From NCBI GenBank assembly GCA_027858325.1, contig JAQICU010000002.1, forward strand, positions 1-7,006: 7,006 bases of DNA, written 5' to 3'. This DNA comes from Candidatus Cloacimonadota bacterium (lineage in GTDB: Bacteria > Cloacimonadota > Cloacimonadia > Cloacimonadales > TCS61). The notes under the pieces are model-generated. The model saw nothing but the letters and a program-made list of their open reading frames with translations. It was not told the DNA's origin and ran no database searches. A program made the translations under genes and the position numbers. Positions 6,638 to 7,006 of the stretch are shown piece by piece (position 1 is the first letter of the stretch; each line of letters opens with the position of its first letter).

Positions 6638-6656
6638 CCAAGAGAATTTCTCTTGG
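6638..6656. repeat. Perfect 8-bp hairpin, first of a tandem pair
   Basis: CCAAGAGA (6638-6645) and TCTCTTGG (6649-6656) form a perfect stem around a 3-nt loop. Only four bases separate it from the terminator hairpin at 6661. On its own it lacks a T tract on either strand. It may reinforce the terminator or be part of a repeated intergenic unit. Confidence 0.6.
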
Positions 6657-6660
6657 CCGC

Positions 6661-6694
6661 AAGGTTGCCGGTAGGCAACCTTAGCTTTTTTTTT
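6661..6694 (+). terminator. Strong rho-independent terminator
   Basis: AAGGTTGCC (6661-6669) and GGCAACCTT (6674-6682) form a perfect 9-bp stem with a GGTA loop. AGC and then nine consecutive T (6686-6694) follow. The orientation is +, so it can end transcripts reading through from the obg-dprA block and the DUF559 element before they run into the convergent - strand gene. No intact + strand gene lies within about 380 bases upstream. Confidence 0.8.
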
Positions 6695-6732
6695 AAATCC
6701 CGACTACATAATTTAAACAAACAAAAAACTTC

Positions 6733-7005
6733 TTAATTCCTTATCTTCTTATTGGTCTTTTCATTGTGTTTATTAATATGAATATATCTATGATTTGCGG
6801 ATTTAGCAAATTTATGGATAACATTTTTCAGATCAGAAATATCCCAGATCTTTTTAAATTCTAAGTCTCTATTCAATCTATCACTAAGAATATATAGATC
6901 CTTTACTTCAGGACTAAATTTTATATCATCAGCATCAATATCCAGTTGGCTCTCCTCAAAAATCTGATTTAAGAAATTAATGACCGTAAGGGCGAAGTGA
7001 TTTCT
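6733..7005 (-). CDS. Unrecognised protein, C-terminal 90 residues (5' partial)
   Basis: Reading the - strand from position 7005 gives 90 sense codons and then TAA (6735-6733). The frame has no ATG and is open to the right edge, so this is the tail of a gene that starts outside the window. It reads RNHFALTVINFLNQIFEE, continues through an acidic stretch (DIDADDIKFSPEVKDLYIL) and FKKIWDISDLKNVIHKFAK, and ends in a Lys/Asn-rich basic tail (HNEKTNKKIRN). Predicted character is soluble and alpha-helical, with no membrane segment. I do not recognise the family. Coding is supported by the uninterrupted frame in very A+T-rich DNA and by its protein-like composition, not by homology. It converges with the + strand block and ends 39 bp beyond the T run of the terminator. 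Confidence 0.6.
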   Translation of the reverse strand, partial: RNHFALTVINFLNQIFEESQLDIDADDIKFSPEVKDLYILSDRLNRDLEFKKIWDISDLKNVIHKFAKSANHRYIHINKHNEKTNKKIRN

Positions 7006-7006
7006 G

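Noticed and set aside
6578..6736. + strand frame from GTG 6578 reading through both hairpins (PREFLLAARLPVGNLSFFF)
   Set aside because: Half of it is encoded by the terminator stems and T tract, there is no Shine-Dalgarno site, and it overlaps the end of the - strand gene.

Overview
The window is A+T-rich bacterial DNA. The best clue to its origin is the first gene, an exported protein ending in a FlgD-like/type IX-secretion-style C-terminal domain with the signature NYPNPFNPTTT. This signature is typical of the FCB superphylum, especially candidate phyla such as Cloacimonadota or Marinimicrobia. The assignment to that group is inference; no rRNA or other marker is present to settle it.

Layout: (1) 2-1468, + strand, the 3' part of the secreted protein gene; its start codon lies left of the window. 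(2) 1469-1596, a short gap with a terminator-like hairpin. (3) 1597-5811, a tight four-gene + strand block: the ribosome-associated GTPase Obg, a class II glycerate kinase, a D-2-hydroxyacid (glycerate/glyoxylate) dehydrogenase and the DNA-processing protein DprA. Spacings are 7 nt, then 1 or 16 nt depending on start choice, then an 11-nt overlap, so the four are probably co-transcribed. The kinase and dehydrogenase form a two-step route between hydroxypyruvate/glyoxylate metabolism and 2-phosphoglycerate. Obg and DprA look like housekeeping passengers. (4) 5811-6375, an accessory insert: a Vsr-like DUF559 endonuclease gene between two palindromic arms, bounded by a perfect 9-bp inverted repeat (ACTCATCCC / GGGATGAGT) whose first base is the last base of the dprA stop codon. 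The nuclease frame is broken by an in-frame TAG exactly where the family has a conserved Glu. (5) 6376-6694, a gene-poor stretch ending in two tandem hairpins and a run of nine T, a strong + strand terminator. (6) 6733-7005, - strand, the last 90 codons of an unrecognised gene that enters from the right and converges on the block.

The most interesting region is 5811-6375. It looks like a small palindrome-armed repeat element carrying its own, now apparently inactivated, nuclease gene, with what may be a second stem-loop repeat nested in its left arm. Everything else is well-known gene families in an unremarkable arrangement. No tRNA, rRNA, CRISPR array, riboswitch or transposase gene was seen.
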